64,000 nt of DNA from an uncultured Clostridia bacterium (GTDB taxonomy: Bacteria > Bacillota > Clostridia > Christensenellales > Pumilibacteraceae): positions 1-64,000 of the forward strand of contig CANQAE010000002.1 of the NCBI GenBank assembly GCA_947589465.1. The letters are read 5' to 3'. The notes below the pieces were generated by a model. That model was not told where the DNA came from and searched no databases. It saw nothing but the letters and a program-made list of their open reading frames with translations. Every line of letters begins with the position of its first letter. Within the stretch, counting starts at the first letter, position 1. The position numbers and the translations under genes were made by a program. Of this stretch, positions 8,841 through 20,001 are shown piece by piece.

Positions 8841-10706
8841 TCATCCGAGTCGCAAAAGCACCGCGTCGCCTTCGGGAAGCATCGTTCCCGCTACCGGTAC
8901 CGTTCCCACAACTTTCGTGCCTTCGCCCGCCAATTCGTAGTAGAGTCCCCTTCGTTTCAGTTCTTCCAGCGCATCGAGGAGCGCGAAATCGGTAAGTTCG
9001 GGCATCTCGACGGTGGCGGGTTCGTCGCTTACCGTTACACCCATATAGTCTGCTATCTTCTTGAACACCGCGCCCGCATAAGGCGTTGCGGTCATACTGC
9101 CGTAATAGACATAGCCGCCCGGTTCGTCTACTATCATGAGCGCGACGTATTTTGGATCGTTTATGGGAGCCGCGCCTATGAAAGACGAAACGTATTTGCC
9201 CTGAGCGATGCCGCCGCCCTCATATTTTTGCGCAGTTCCCGTTTTGCCGCCAACTTCGAAACCGCAGACCTGAGCCTTTTTCCCGCTTCCTTCGCTTACG
9301 ACAAGACCGAGATAATTTCGCATTTTCGCGCTCGTTTCGCTCGAAATTACGCGGCGAACTTCCTTTTTTCGATGAGTATAGACGTTTTTGCCGTCGTAAC
9401 TGTCTATTTTCTCCACAAAATACGGTTCATACAATATTCCGCCGTTGACAACTGCGCTGAATGCCGTCACCATTTGAAGCGGCGTCACGGCTATCGCCTG
9501 CCCAAAGCCTATTCGAGCAAGATCGACTGTTTTTACGTTTGATTCGTTCATTATAATTCCTCGACTCTCGCCGAAAAAGTCCACGTTTGTCTTTTGCCCG
9601 AATCCGAACGCTTCCAATCCGTCGTACAATCTTTGGGTTCCGAGCGAAAGCGCGAGATCCATAAACACGCAGTTGCATGAATTTTTGAATCCGTCGCCGA
9701 GTTTTTGACTGCCGTGTCCTATGTACTTCCAACATTTTATTCTCTGTCCGTCAACCATATGATATCCGGGGCAGTAATAACTTCTGTCCTCGCCTATGCC
9801 GTTTTCGAGCGCGGTCGCTGCCGTGAACGTTTTGAACGTCGAACCCGGTTCGTAAACGTCAACGATAAGACTGTTCTTCGTAAGAGCGTTGAGTTTATCT
9901 ATGTCGTCGCGCGGAATATTGTTAAGGTCGAATGACGGCGTTATCGCCATAGCCACTATCGCCCCCGACGTACAATCCATAACGAGCATACTCGCCGACT
10001 TACTGTTCCACTCCTGCATTGCGTCCATTACGGCGGACTCGGCAAACGATTGAATGTTCGCGTCTATCGTAAGCGTAAGATCGCAACCGGGAATTCCGGG
10101 AACGTATTTCGTCACGCTGTTTTCGAGTTCTACGCCCTTTATGTCAGTCGCGGTATAAGCGAAACCGTCTACACCCGTAAGGTAGCGGTCGTAATATCCT
10201 TCCAATCCGTTTTGCCCGACGTTGTCTATATTCGTAAATCCCATTACCTGCGACAACAAATTATCTTCGGGATATCTGCGCTTGCTGTCCACGGTAAAGT
10301 ACACGCCGTCAAGCCCGTACTTGCGAATTTTTTCGCCCGTTGCTTTGTCTACTGCACGCTTTACCGTAATTTCGCTCACCTTTTGAGTGGTAATTCGCGT
10401 ATACAACTTTTCGTAACCGAGATCGAGATTTTCGGCTAGCACGGAAGCCGTCTTTTGTGGATCTGTCACGGCGTTCGGGCGAACATAGACCGAATAAACG
10501 TCCTCGTTTTCGGCGAGAATTTTGCCGTTGCGGTCGTAAATCAGTCCCCTCGCTGCTTTTAGCGGCAGATCGCGATACCATTGTTGCGCCGCCTTGACTT
10601 GCAACGAACTGCCTTCTATAACCTGAATATAAAACAATCTGCAAGTCAAAGCGCAAAATAAAAAGGCTATTGTTATAACCATAATCAATAACCTCTTTCG
10701 TGTCAC
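8841..10706 (-). CDS. Class B penicillin-binding protein with PASTA domain (FtsI/SpoVD type)
   Basis: Transpeptidase that cross-links peptidoglycan at the septum or in spore cortex. 621 residues: an N-terminal membrane helix (10-28), dimerisation domain with RGLIYDRNG near 54, transpeptidase domain with the serine in STFK near 290, SCN near 345, KTGT near 500, and one C-terminal PASTA domain (about 565-620). The GTG at 10706 lacks a nearby ribosome site. An ATG 24 bases downstream follows AAGAGG, but starting there would remove the TRKRLL stretch that precedes the helix in the SpoVD family, so GTG is preferred. Its place between ftsL-like and murE fits ftsI or spoVD equally. Confidence 0.92.
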   Translation of the reverse strand: MTRKRLLIMVITIAFLFCALTCRLFYIQVIEGSSLQVKAAQQWYRDLPLKAARGLIYDRNGKILAENEDVYSVYVRPNAVTDPQKTASVLAENLDLGYEKLYTRITTQKVSEITVKRAVDKATGEKIRKYGLDGVYFTVDSKRRYPEDNLLSQVMGFTNIDNVGQNGLEGYYDRYLTGVDGFAYTATDIKGVELENSVTKYVPGIPGCDLTLTIDANIQSFAESAVMDAMQEWNSKSASMLVMDCTSGAIVAMAITPSFDLNNIPRDDIDKLNALTKNSLIVDVYEPGSTFKTFTAATALENGIGEDRSYYCPGYHMVDGQRIKCWKYIGHGSQKLGDGFKNSCNCVFMDLALSLGTQRLYDGLEAFGFGQKTNVDFFGESRGIIMNESNVKTVDLARIGFGQAIAVTPLQMVTAFSAVVNGGILYEPYFVEKIDSYDGKNVYTHRKKEVRRVISSETSAKMRNYLGLVVSEGSGKKAQVCGFEVGGKTGTAQKYEGGGIAQGKYVSSFIGAAPINDPKYVALMIVDEPGGYVYYGSMTATPYAGAVFKKIADYMGVTVSDEPATVEMPELTDFALLDALEELKRRGLYYELAGEGTKVVGTVPVAGTMLPEGDAVLLRLG

Positions 10707-10730
10707 AAATAAATTGTTTGTTTTGATAGA

Positions 10731-11414
10731 TTACCCTCCAAAGACTCCGCTCAGCCAATCGCAAAACGAGTCGAACCAATTAGTTGTTCCTTCGTAAGTC
10801 TTTGCTTCGCCCATGGGGAGCAATTCTATGGATTGCGAAGATTCCACTCTTTCCATTCCGTTCTCGTAAGCCCTGCCTCTTATTGCGTCCTCATCGCTGA
10901 GTCTTGTAAGTTCCTCTATCTGACGAGCAACTATCGCATTTTGAGCATCGAGTTCGCTTTCGAGCGAATCGACTCTCGCCCCCGTGGACGAAAGCGCTAT
11001 TCCCGTTGCAACGACAAGCGCGGACAAAATAAGAATTACGGAAACGTATATGCCGAGCACCAACTTTGTCCTGCTGTCGATCTTTTGCTTCTTGACGGGA
11101 GTTTGTTCCTGCTCTCGCTCCTCCTCGTGCTTCTCGCTGTATATTCGAGGCATAAACTCATCGGGCGTAGGATCGGCAACTTTTTCCGCCGTTTCGGCTT
11201 TCTTTTCGGTAATCGGTTGCTTTTGCGGTGCGGGCGTATGCGGGACCGTCGCGGTAGATGTATAGTTTACGCTTTCTTGCGCTCTTTTGTATTGATAATC
11301 ATTAAAAGAATCACCTATGTCGATAGAGGGATCCGCATCGGGAGTTTTGAGTTCGACTCCATAGCCGCCGTATCTTTCTACATCGTTTTTGATTTTTCTT
11401 TTTACCGTTACCAT
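10731..11414 (-). CDS. FtsL-like bitopic cell-division protein
   Basis: 227 residues: a charged cytoplasmic region (1-115) rich in Glu, Lys and Pro, one membrane helix (117-141), then a short extracytoplasmic coiled coil (147-172) and a tail. This is the FtsL/DivIC layout, and the gene sits exactly where ftsL lies, between rsmH and the PBP. The sequence itself is too divergent to name with certainty, and the cytoplasmic part is much longer than in Bacillus FtsL. The ATG follows AGGAGAGG. The protein would link the PBP and FtsW to the rest of the divisome. Confidence 0.7.
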   Translation of the reverse strand: MVTVKRKIKNDVERYGGYGVELKTPDADPSIDIGDSFNDYQYKRAQESVNYTSTATVPHTPAPQKQPITEKKAETAEKVADPTPDEFMPRIYSEKHEEEREQEQTPVKKQKIDSRTKLVLGIYVSVILILSALVVATGIALSSTGARVDSLESELDAQNAIVARQIEELTRLSDEDAIRGRAYENGMERVESSQSIELLPMGEAKTYEGTTNWFDSFCDWLSGVFGG

Positions 11415-11438
11415 ATTATGTTCCTCTCCTTTTTTTTA

Positions 11439-12344
11439 TTACAGTTTTTCTATAACCCGGAGCGTTGCGCTCGAAGATCTTGAATTTTCTTTTAATTCCT
11501 TTGCTGACGGCTTGACCTTTTTAAGTAATTTGCCTTCCGCCTTGTGCCCGCATACGCAAACGGGCAACGATTTGTCGCAAATGCAATCGGCAGCCAACAG
11601 ATTGAACGTTTGCTTGACTATTCTGTCCTCCAACGAGTGAAATGTTATTACGCACAGTCTTGCTCCGCTCACGAGGTGCCCGAAAATGTCCTTGATCGCT
11701 TTGTCGAGTCCCCTGAGTTCGTTGTTTACCTCTATTCTTATCGCTTGAAATGTTCGTCTTTGCGGAAGTTTCACGCTTTGCGGCACACTCGCCGTAACTA
11801 TTGAAGCAAGTTCCAATGTCGTGCGAATGGGAGATCTTGCTCTGCTCTTAACTATATTGCGCGCTATCTTCCTAGCGAATCTTTCCTCGCCGTATTCGAA
11901 CAGCACTCTTTCGAGTTCGTCTTCCGTGTATTCATTGACCACCATCTCCGCCGTAAGCAGTTGACGCTTGTCCATTCTCATATCGAGCGGCGCATCGAGG
12001 CGATAAGACATCCCCCTTTCGGCGCAGTCGATCTGATGAGAAGAAATTCCGAGATCCATTATCGCGCCATCAAGTTGAACGTTTTCGTTGCAAAGTATTT
12101 CGTCTGCGTTTTTGAAATTCGCCCTAATGATCTTGCACCGATCGCCGTACCCCGCAAGTCGCCTTTCACATTCCTTGATAGCGTCCTCATCGCGGTCTAT
12201 GCCGATAACCTTGCCGCCGAGCGCCAAAATCGCGTTACTGTGACCGCCGCCACCCAAAGTCGCATCCAAATATACTCCGTTTTTTCTAACTCTCAGCGCG
12301 TCTATACTCTCATGTAACAAAACGGGTATATGATATGTCGTCAT
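11439..12344 (-). CDS. rsmH: 16S rRNA (cytosine-1402-N4)-methyltransferase
   Basis: SAM-dependent methylation of C1402 in 16S rRNA. 301 residues, typical length. The start HIPVLLHESIDAL, the SAM loop DATLGGGGHS near residue 27, GIDRDEDAI near 48, MDLGISSHQ near 96 and the C-terminal FHSLEDRIVK block are all diagnostic of MraW/RsmH. It overlaps mraZ by 4 bases (ATGA) and is followed 24 bases later by the ftsL-like gene. Confidence 0.97.
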   Translation of the reverse strand: MTTYHIPVLLHESIDALRVRKNGVYLDATLGGGGHSNAILALGGKVIGIDRDEDAIKECERRLAGYGDRCKIIRANFKNADEILCNENVQLDGAIMDLGISSHQIDCAERGMSYRLDAPLDMRMDKRQLLTAEMVVNEYTEDELERVLFEYGEERFARKIARNIVKSRARSPIRTTLELASIVTASVPQSVKLPQRRTFQAIRIEVNNELRGLDKAIKDIFGHLVSGARLCVITFHSLEDRIVKQTFNLLAADCICDKSLPVCVCGHKAEGKLLKKVKPSAKELKENSRSSSATLRVIEKL

Positions 12345-12766
12345 CCTTGTCTCCTGAATACTTTCAACATATCTGCCATATCGACGCCGTTGTTGAGTTC
12401 ATCCCATCTGCTTTTGTCCCAGATCTCCAAATGATCGACAACGCCTACTACGGCAACTTCTTTCGTGAGTTCGGCAACTTCTATGTGATTGCGAGCGAGC
12501 ATAATTCTGCCCTGCGTGTCAACTTCGGCTACCTCGCATCTCGAACTGAATGTCGATTGTGCCAAGCCGCCGAGTTCGTCGGCAAAATCCACTCTCTGCA
12601 TCAGGTCGTTAAGTATCTCCTCCGCTTTCGACTTGGGATAAACCCTCAACGACTTATTCGGCATTTGCATAACGACGGGATTTGCGCCGAGTTCTTCTTT
12701 GAACTTTGCGGGCAGACGAATTCTGCCTTTTGCGTCTATTTGATGGAATGCTTTCCCTATAAACAC
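12341..12766 (-). CDS. mraZ: Transcriptional regulator MraZ
   Basis: DNA-binding regulator of the dcw cluster, usually a ring of AbrB-like subunits. 141 residues with two SpoVT/AbrB-like repeats; both carry the D-x-K/Q-GR motif (DAKGRIRLP near residue 10 and DTQGRIMLA near 82). The start is GTG, eight bases after AGGAGG. It is the first gene of the cluster, and three direct repeats that match known MraZ boxes lie just upstream, which suggests autoregulation. Confidence 0.95.
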   Translation of the reverse strand: MFIGKAFHQIDAKGRIRLPAKFKEELGANPVVMQMPNKSLRVYPKSKAEEILNDLMQRVDFADELGGLAQSTFSSRCEVAEVDTQGRIMLARNHIEVAELTKEVAVVGVVDHLEIWDKSRWDELNNGVDMADMLKVFRRQG

Positions 12767-12803
12767 AATCCCGACCTCCTATGCAAAATCGAATGGTACA
12801 GAT

Positions 12804-12832
12804 ATAATATCATATAATTTAGGGAAAGTCAA
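12804..12832 (-). promoter_or_regulatory. Promoter of the dcw cluster
   Basis: Minus strand: -35 TTGACT (12832-12827), a 17-base spacer, -10 TATTAT (12809-12804). Predicted start near 12797, giving a leader of about 30 bases with AGGAGG before mraZ. The -35 box directly abuts the MraZ repeats. Confidence 0.8.
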
Positions 12833-12856
12833 CCACTTTGACCCACTTTAATCCAC
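12833..12856 (-). promoter_or_regulatory. MraZ operator: three GTGG repeats at 10-bp period
   Basis: On the minus strand GTGGA, GTGGG and GTGGT start at 12856, 12846 and 12836, exactly one helical turn apart; two of the three read AAAGTGG. Known MraZ boxes are direct repeats with this core and spacing. They lie immediately upstream of the -35 box. Confidence 0.85.
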
Positions 12857-12860
12857 AATT

Positions 12861-13097
12861 TATAATTTTTTTTAAACTTTTTTTGTATTTGACTGTGGCG
12901 AATCTTTTGAAGGTATCAAAAAGGACGCATCCGTAATTCGGTGCGTCCATTTGAAAATGCAAAAAACGAATTTTACCGCTTCCTTTGAAGCGACTAAAAT
13001 AATATTGTCGAACTCGATCTCAATAAGCGACGACCGAATTCTTTTCCTTTATTATATATGGTTTCTTTACAAAAGCGTTTTATAACGAATACATAAA
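12861..13097. other. Intergenic region between dcw promoter and dCMP deaminase
   Basis: AT-rich stretch with no open frame that looks coding. It holds the terminator at 12916-12950 and nothing else that I can identify. No tRNA-like cloverleaf or riboswitch was seen. Confidence 0.6.
12916..12950 (-). terminator. Terminator downstream of dCMP deaminase
   Basis: On the minus strand a GC-rich stem (GGACGCACCG paired with CGGATGCGTCC, one bulged base) is followed by TTTTTG. It lies about 150 bases past the deaminase stop and before the mraZ promoter, separating the two units. Confidence 0.75.
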
Positions 13098-13550
13098 TCA
13101 ATCTTCGTATTTTTCGATCTCGACCTTTGCCTCGTCTAAAAGTTGCATTGCAAAATCGTCGGGATAGCCGTATTTGTAAACGATCCTTTTGATACCCGCA
13201 TTGATTATCATTTTCGCACAGATCACGCACGGTTGATGAGTGCAGTACAAAGTCGCTCCGTCTATGCAGACGCCGAGTTTCGCGGCTTGAATAATCGCGT
13301 TTTGTTCGGCGTGAGTCGCATAGCAGATCTCGTGGCGCGTTCCGCTCGGAATATTGAGTTCGCGGCGCAAACATACTCCCCGTTCTTTGCAACTTTCTAT
13401 GCCGCTGCTCGCTCCGTTGTAACCCGTCGTAAGAACGCGTTTGTTCTTCACGATCACAGCCCCGACCTGCCTGTTTTCCTGAAAACAACTCGACCAAGAC
13501 GAAACAAGTTCGGCAAGGCACATAAATCTTTTATCCCATTTGTTATCCAT
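13098..13550 (-). CDS. Deoxycytidylate deaminase (ComEB-like)
   Basis: Zinc enzyme converting dCMP to dUMP for thymidylate synthesis. 150 residues, the usual size. The zinc and catalytic site is complete: HAEQNAI near residue 80 and QPCVICAKM near 105 (H, C, C ligands with the E proton shuttle). The ATG follows AGAGGTG. It is transcribed away from groES, and the -10 box of its promoter is at 13589. The closest known relatives are the ComEB proteins of Firmicutes; a competence role is not implied here. Confidence 0.93.
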   Translation of the reverse strand: MDNKWDKRFMCLAELVSSWSSCFQENRQVGAVIVKNKRVLTTGYNGASSGIESCKERGVCLRRELNIPSGTRHEICYATHAEQNAIIQAAKLGVCIDGATLYCTHQPCVICAKMIINAGIKRIVYKYGYPDDFAMQLLDEAKVEIEKYED

Positions 13551-13588
13551 AAAACACCTCTCGTTTGTAAAATTCGGTCATTGATTCA

Positions 13589-13617
13589 ATTATAACAAAA
13601 TCGGTTATATTTTGCAA
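13589..13617 (-). promoter_or_regulatory. Promoter of the dCMP deaminase gene
   Basis: Minus strand: TTGCAA (13617-13612), 17 bases, TATAAT (13594-13589). Predicted leader of about 30 bases carrying AGAGG. Confidence 0.75.
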
Positions 13618-13658
13618 GATTTTTGCCCAAAAATTAGCAAAAGATATTGAAATTTTGC

Positions 13659-13687
13659 TTGACTTGCCGTTTATATTGTACTAAAAT
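13659..13687 (+). promoter_or_regulatory. Promoter of groES-groEL
   Basis: Plus strand: TTGACT (13659-13664), 17 bases, TAAAAT (13682-13687). Predicted start near 13694, leaving a leader of about 72 bases. No CIRCE element (the 9-9-9 inverted repeat bound by HrcA) was found. An inverted repeat AGCAAAA-10-TTTTGCT (13636-13659) overlaps the first base of the -35 box. Confidence 0.75.
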
Positions 13688-13765
13688 ATATCGTGGAATA
13701 GCAAATTAACAAATTTTGGTTTTTTTGCCCCATAGAAAAGATTTTTAAGGAGGATCAAATAAAAT

Positions 13766-15699
<1,934 letters not shown>

Positions 15700-15722
15700 G
15701 ATCCAAAAGCGAAGTTATTCGC

Positions 15723-15753
15723 AAAAACCGTCGGCTCAGCCGACGGTTTTTTT
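15723..15753 (+). terminator. Terminator after groEL
   Basis: A perfect 9-bp stem (ACCGTCGGC with its complement, 15727-15735 and 15739-15747) with a 3-base loop, extended by A-T pairs and followed by seven T. Confidence 0.95.
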
Positions 15754-15818
15754 GTTGTATTTTGATTTATTTTGGATATTATTTACTGTTTATGCCAGAC
15801 ATAATCACTTCAAAATTT

Positions 15819-15888
15819 GCTTTTTAAGGATTTTTTTCCTCTTTAAGCATTATCTTGCTTTTTTTAAGGCGTTTTTCGCTCTTTAAGC
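15819..15888. repeat. Two imperfect direct repeats downstream of the V-ATPase operon
   Basis: Two copies of about 31 bp (15819-15848 and 15857-15888), each beginning GCTTTTT and ending CTCTTTAAGC. The inner bases differ but keep complementarity: GGA with TCC in one, GGCG with CGC in the other, around a T-rich loop. The second copy covers the ntpD stop codon (15883-15885). Confidence 0.6.
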
Positions 15889-16515
15889 GTCGTCATTCTT
15901 TTCGAGCATTGTCTTTACTTTCATAAGCCTTATGATTGTTGCTCTTTCGTTTTCATCGAGTTTCATCATGATATACTTTATCGTTTCGTTGAGTTGCGGG
16001 ATCATAATATATTCGAGCGCATTGACGCGACGACGGTTCTTTTCTATTTCGAGGGCGAGCATATTGCACGTCTTCTCCACCTCGGCAAGAAGCAACAGTT
16101 TTTCGGATAGCGCGGTGAGTTTGGAAACGGCAACATCCATATCCGCGGGTACGGAACAAAGTGCATAAGGCAAATCGCCTTCTATACCCGTGATTTTAAG
16201 CATCGGGACGTCTATCCCCATGACGTTTTTTATGCTCGTTTCGACATTGAGTTTGCGTGACGGAACAGCGAAGATCTGCTCGGTGTTCTCCTCGCCCATA
16301 ACCGAACTCGCAAGCATAAAATACTTCAACGCTTCCCTGAGGTCGTCCTCGATTTCCTCCCGAAGCGCTTTGTTTTGCTTTACGAACGACATAAATTGCC
16401 TTATCATTTCGTCCGACTTGTCTTTGAGCAACTTATGACCTCTTACCGCCGTTTTCAATCTGGTTTTGAGGCGTCTAAGTTCCATTCTGGTCGGATTGAC
16501 GTTAAGTCTTGCCAT
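15883..16515 (-). CDS. ntpD: V-type ATP synthase subunit D
   Basis: Central rotor stalk of the V/A-type ATPase. 210 residues, mostly two long antiparallel helices, typical for subunit D. The N-terminal NPTRMELRRLKTRLKTA is the conserved signature. It starts 2 bases after the ntpB stop and is the last gene of the operon. Confidence 0.95.
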   Translation of the reverse strand: MARLNVNPTRMELRRLKTRLKTAVRGHKLLKDKSDEMIRQFMSFVKQNKALREEIEDDLREALKYFMLASSVMGEENTEQIFAVPSRKLNVETSIKNVMGIDVPMLKITGIEGDLPYALCSVPADMDVAVSKLTALSEKLLLLAEVEKTCNMLALEIEKNRRRVNALEYIMIPQLNETIKYIMMKLDENERATIIRLMKVKTMLEKNDDA

Positions 16516-16517
16516 TT

Positions 16518-17891
16518 TTACTCCTTTCCGAGATACTTATCTATAAACTTATCTTTGATACGTTTGAGTTCGCTTCGCGGCAGAAGCGCAAGCAATTTCC
16601 AACCGATATTGAGAGTTTCCTCAATGTTGCGGTTCGTTTCGAATCCTTGCGAAACATATTCCTTTTCGAACTTGTCCGCAAACTCTGCGTAAATTTTGTC
16701 CACCTTACTGAGCGCAGCCTCGCCGAGTATCGCCGAAAGTTCCTTGCACTCTTTTCCGTGCGCGTACGCCGCAAACAATTGGTTCATAGTATCTGCGTGA
16801 TCTTCACGCGTTTTGCCTTCGCCTATGCCCTTGTCTTTAAGTCGCGACAATGACGGCAATACGTCGATGGGCGGCACGCACCCCATTTTGTAAAGTTCGC
16901 GCGACAAAATTATCTGCCCCTCGGTAATATAACCCGTAAGGTCTGGTATCGGATGAGTCTTATCGTCTTCGGGCATCGTCAAAATGGGTATTTGCGTTAT
17001 CGAACCCTCTTTTCCGCGAATCTTGCCCGCGCGCTCATACAAACTCGCAAGGCTCGTATACAAATATCCCGGATATCCTCGTCGTCCCGGAACCTCTCTC
17101 CTGGCTGCCGAGATCTCTCTCAGCGCCTCGGCGTAGTTGGTTATGTCTGTCATAATCACGAGAACGTGCATACCTTTTTCGAATGCAAGGTACTCTGCTG
17201 CGGTAAGCGCCATCTTTGGCGTAGCCACACGCTCGATAGCGGGATCGGACGCGAGATTGATGAACAGCACAGCCCTTTCTATCGCTCCCGTTCGCCTGAA
17301 ATCGTTTATGAAAAAGTCGGCTTCCTCGTAAGTTATTCCTATTGCGGCGAACACAACCGCAAATTTCGATTCTGCGCCGAGAACTTTTGCCTGTCTTGCA
17401 ATCTGCGCCGCGAGTTGCGCGTGCGGCAATCCGCTCATACTGAACACGGGAAGTTTTTGCCCTCTTACGAGCGTATTAAGTCCGTCAATCGCAGATACGC
17501 CCGTCTGTATGAACTCGTCGGGATAATCTCGCGCGGCGGGATTTATAGGTTCGCCGTTTATGTCCATACGACGTTCGGCGATTATTTCCGCGCCGCCGTC
17601 TTTGGGATTTCCCATTCCGTCGAACACTCTGCCAAGCATATCGAGCGATACGCCGAGTTCTATGCCGTGTCCCAAAAATCTCGCTTTTGCACTGCTTATT
17701 TTGAGTCCCTGACTCGGCTCAAACAATTGAACGAGCGCCTTGTCGCGATTGACTTCGAGCACTCTGCCCTGTCGTATTTCGCCGTTTGCCTGTTCTATCT
17801 CGACAAGTTCGTCGTATTTTACTCCGTCTACGCCCTCGACGAGCGCGAGCGGTCCAACAACTTCTTTTATGTTACGGTACTCTTTTTGCAT
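16518..17891 (-). CDS. ntpB: V-type ATP synthase subunit B
   Basis: Non-catalytic nucleotide-binding subunit alternating with A in the hexamer. 457 residues. It lacks a Walker A lysine motif, as expected, and has [16 protein letters not shown] at the equivalent place, plus [22 protein letters not shown] in two conserved segments. The start ATG overlaps the ntpA stop by one base (TAATG). Confidence 0.96.
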   Translation of the reverse strand: MQKEYRNIKEVVGPLALVEGVDGVKYDELVEIEQANGEIRQGRVLEVNRDKALVQLFEPSQGLKISSAKARFLGHGIELGVSLDMLGRVFDGMGNPKDGGAEIIAERRMDINGEPINPAARDYPDEFIQTGVSAIDGLNTLVRGQKLPVFSMSGLPHAQLAAQIARQAKVLGAESKFAVVFAAIGITYEEADFFINDFRRTGAIERAVLFINLASDPAIERVATPKMALTAAEYLAFEKGMHVLVIMTDITNYAEALREISAARREVPGRRGYPGYLYTSLASLYERAGKIRGKEGSITQIPILTMPEDDKTHPIPDLTGYITEGQIILSRELYKMGCVPPIDVLPSLSRLKDKGIGEGKTREDHADTMNQLFAAYAHGKECKELSAILGEAALSKVDKIYAEFADKFEKEYVSQGFETNRNIEETLNIGWKLLALLPRSELKRIKDKFIDKYLGKE

Positions 17892-19654
17892 TAAAAAATC
17901 TCCTTTGCCTTTAATGCCGCCATTTGAGTTTTGAGTTCCGACTCTATTTGAGCGAACTTTTCGTCAACTTCGACTTCTTCGATATATTTGCTTCTGCCTA
18001 TCGATTCGAGTACGGGCAGCGACAAAATATCGTCGAGCGCCTTTCCTTCGCGCAAAGCGTCGATGCCGAGATGATAGCAAGTCAATATAAGTTTAAGCAT
18101 CTTGTTTTGCTTTTTGAGCGAGGCATAAGTATCCACCTCGTGAAAAGCGTTTTGGTGCAAATAGTCCTCACGAATGTTTTTTGCGGCTTCCATAGTCAAT
18201 CTGTCGCGCGGCGAAAGCGCATCCACGCCGACAAGACGAACTATCTCGTCAAGACGCGCTTCTTCTTGCAAAATCCGCATAGTTTCGGCGCGATATTCGT
18301 TCCATTCTTCGCCTACATTTTGGTTGTACCATTCGGATAGATTTTGTGAATACAGCGAGTAACTTACCAGCCAATCTATCGCGGGGAAATGCCTTTTGTA
18401 TGCAAGCGAGGACGAAAGTCCCCAAAAAACTTTTACTATTCTTAGCGTCGCCTGCGAAACGGGCTCGGACATATCTCCGCCCGGAGGCGAAACGGCGCCT
18501 ATTGCGGTTATACTTCCCACGCGATTATCGCTGCCGAGCAATTTGACAACGCCCGCGCGTTCGTAAAATTCGGCAAGGCGGCTCGAAAGATAAGCGGGAT
18601 ATCCTTCTTCGCCCGGCATTTCTTCCAATCTGCCGCTCATCTCGCGCAAGGCTTCCGCCCATCGCGAAGTCGAATCAGCCATTATTGCTACGTCATAGCC
18701 CATATCGCGGAAATATTCGGCTATCGTAATTCCCGTATATATGCTTGCCTCGCGCGCCGCCACGGGCATATCGGACGTATTTGCTATCAAAACTGTACGT
18801 TTCATAAGCGGCTCACCCGTTTTCGGGTCTTTTAGATGCGGGAATTCGTTCAAAACGTCTGTCATTTCGTTACCGCGTTCGCCGCAACCGACATAGACGA
18901 TAATATCGGCGTCCGCCCACTTGGCAAGTTGATGTTGCACGACCGTTTTTCCGCTACCGAACGGTCCCGGAACGGCGGCAACGCCACCCTTCGCTATCGG
19001 AAACAGAGTATCTATTACCCTCTGTCCCGTAACGAGTGGAACGTGCGGCGAAAGTTTTTCTTTGTATTTCCTGCCTATTCGCACAGGCCATTTTTGCAGC
19101 ATTGTAATTTTTTTATCGCCGGAATCGGTGGAAAGAACGGCTATCGTATCTTCAACGGTAAACGATCCCGTCGTAATGCATTTCACTACGCCGCGTTCGC
19201 CTATCGGCACCATAATGCGATGTTCGACGACCTCGTTTTCTTTGACGCAACCCAAAATATCTCCTTCTTCGACCTTGTCGCCGACTTTGACGATGGGAAT
19301 AAAATTCCACTTTTTCTTGTGATCGAGAGCGGTGACCTTGACTCCTCGCGCTATTCTATCTCCGCTTTTTTGAATAAGGACGGGCAAAGGACGCTGTATT
19401 CCGTCGAAAATGCTCTCTATAAGTCCGGGACCGAGTTCTACGCAGAGCGGCTCATCTGTACTTTCGACTTCTTCGCCGGGGCCCAACATACTTGTTTCCT
19501 CATATACCTGTATGGACGCTTTGTCGCCGCGTAATTCTATTACCTCGCCTATAAGTCCGAGCGAAGATACTCTTACCACGTCATACATTTTGACGCCTTC
19601 CATACCCTCCGCCACAATAAGCGGTCCCGAAACTTTGACAATCTTTCCTTTCAT
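17891..19654 (-). CDS. ntpA: V-type ATP synthase catalytic subunit A
   Basis: ATP-hydrolysing or ATP-forming subunit. 587 residues. Walker A GPFGSGKT at 230-237 and the GERGNEM block near 262 carry the catalytic residues; the non-homologous bulge domain (about 115-190) that marks A-type subunits is present. The start overlaps ntpF by 4 bases. Confidence 0.97.
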   Translation of the reverse strand: MKGKIVKVSGPLIVAEGMEGVKMYDVVRVSSLGLIGEVIELRGDKASIQVYEETSMLGPGEEVESTDEPLCVELGPGLIESIFDGIQRPLPVLIQKSGDRIARGVKVTALDHKKKWNFIPIVKVGDKVEEGDILGCVKENEVVEHRIMVPIGERGVVKCITTGSFTVEDTIAVLSTDSGDKKITMLQKWPVRIGRKYKEKLSPHVPLVTGQRVIDTLFPIAKGGVAAVPGPFGSGKTVVQHQLAKWADADIIVYVGCGERGNEMTDVLNEFPHLKDPKTGEPLMKRTVLIANTSDMPVAAREASIYTGITIAEYFRDMGYDVAIMADSTSRWAEALREMSGRLEEMPGEEGYPAYLSSRLAEFYERAGVVKLLGSDNRVGSITAIGAVSPPGGDMSEPVSQATLRIVKVFWGLSSSLAYKRHFPAIDWLVSYSLYSQNLSEWYNQNVGEEWNEYRAETMRILQEEARLDEIVRLVGVDALSPRDRLTMEAAKNIREDYLHQNAFHEVDTYASLKKQNKMLKLILTCYHLGIDALREGKALDDILSLPVLESIGRSKYIEEVEVDEKFAQIESELKTQMAALKAKEIF

Positions 19655-20001
19655 TTGCCACCTCCGTTGCTTGATTCATCTTTATTAAACAATATATCGA
19701 CGCCGACAGCCTTTTCGACGTCCTTCTTGATACACTCCATACCGTAACCGTTTTTTTCGAGCGACGGCAGAGGCACTATTATCGGATACGATCTGCTTTT
19801 CAGAATTTCGAGCGTATCGTGCATTTGCGCGGCTATATCTTCGGTTATGAAGATGACGGCATATTCCCCGCTCTTAACGAGTTCGCGCAAAATATCGGTA
19901 GCCGACGACGGAGCGTCCGCGAAAAATACCGTAAAGCCGACAGCCCTAAACGCCGTAACTATTTGTTTTTCGCCTATTACCGCCACCTTGTTCAAACTCA
20001 T
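19651..20001 (-). CDS. ntpF: V-type ATP synthase subunit F
   Basis: Small rotor-axis subunit. 116 residues with the usual Rossmann-like fold pattern: [18 protein letters not shown] at the N-terminus and VIFITEDIA near residue 53, followed by PIIVPLPS. Both ends overlap neighbours by 4 bases, so translation is coupled to ntpC and ntpA. Confidence 0.93.
   Translation of the reverse strand: MSLNKVAVIGEKQIVTAFRAVGFTVFFADAPSSATDILRELVKSGEYAVIFITEDIAAQMHDTLEILKSRSYPIIVPLPSLEKNGYGMECIKKDVEKAVGVDILFNKDESSNGGGK

Noticed and set aside
10682-10706. Later ATG start for the PBP gene with AAGAGG in front
   Set aside because: It would cut off the basic TRKRLL stretch that the family keeps before the membrane helix.
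13551-13765. CIRCE element before groES
   Set aside because: No TTAGCACTC half-site or its complement is present; only a different inverted repeat.
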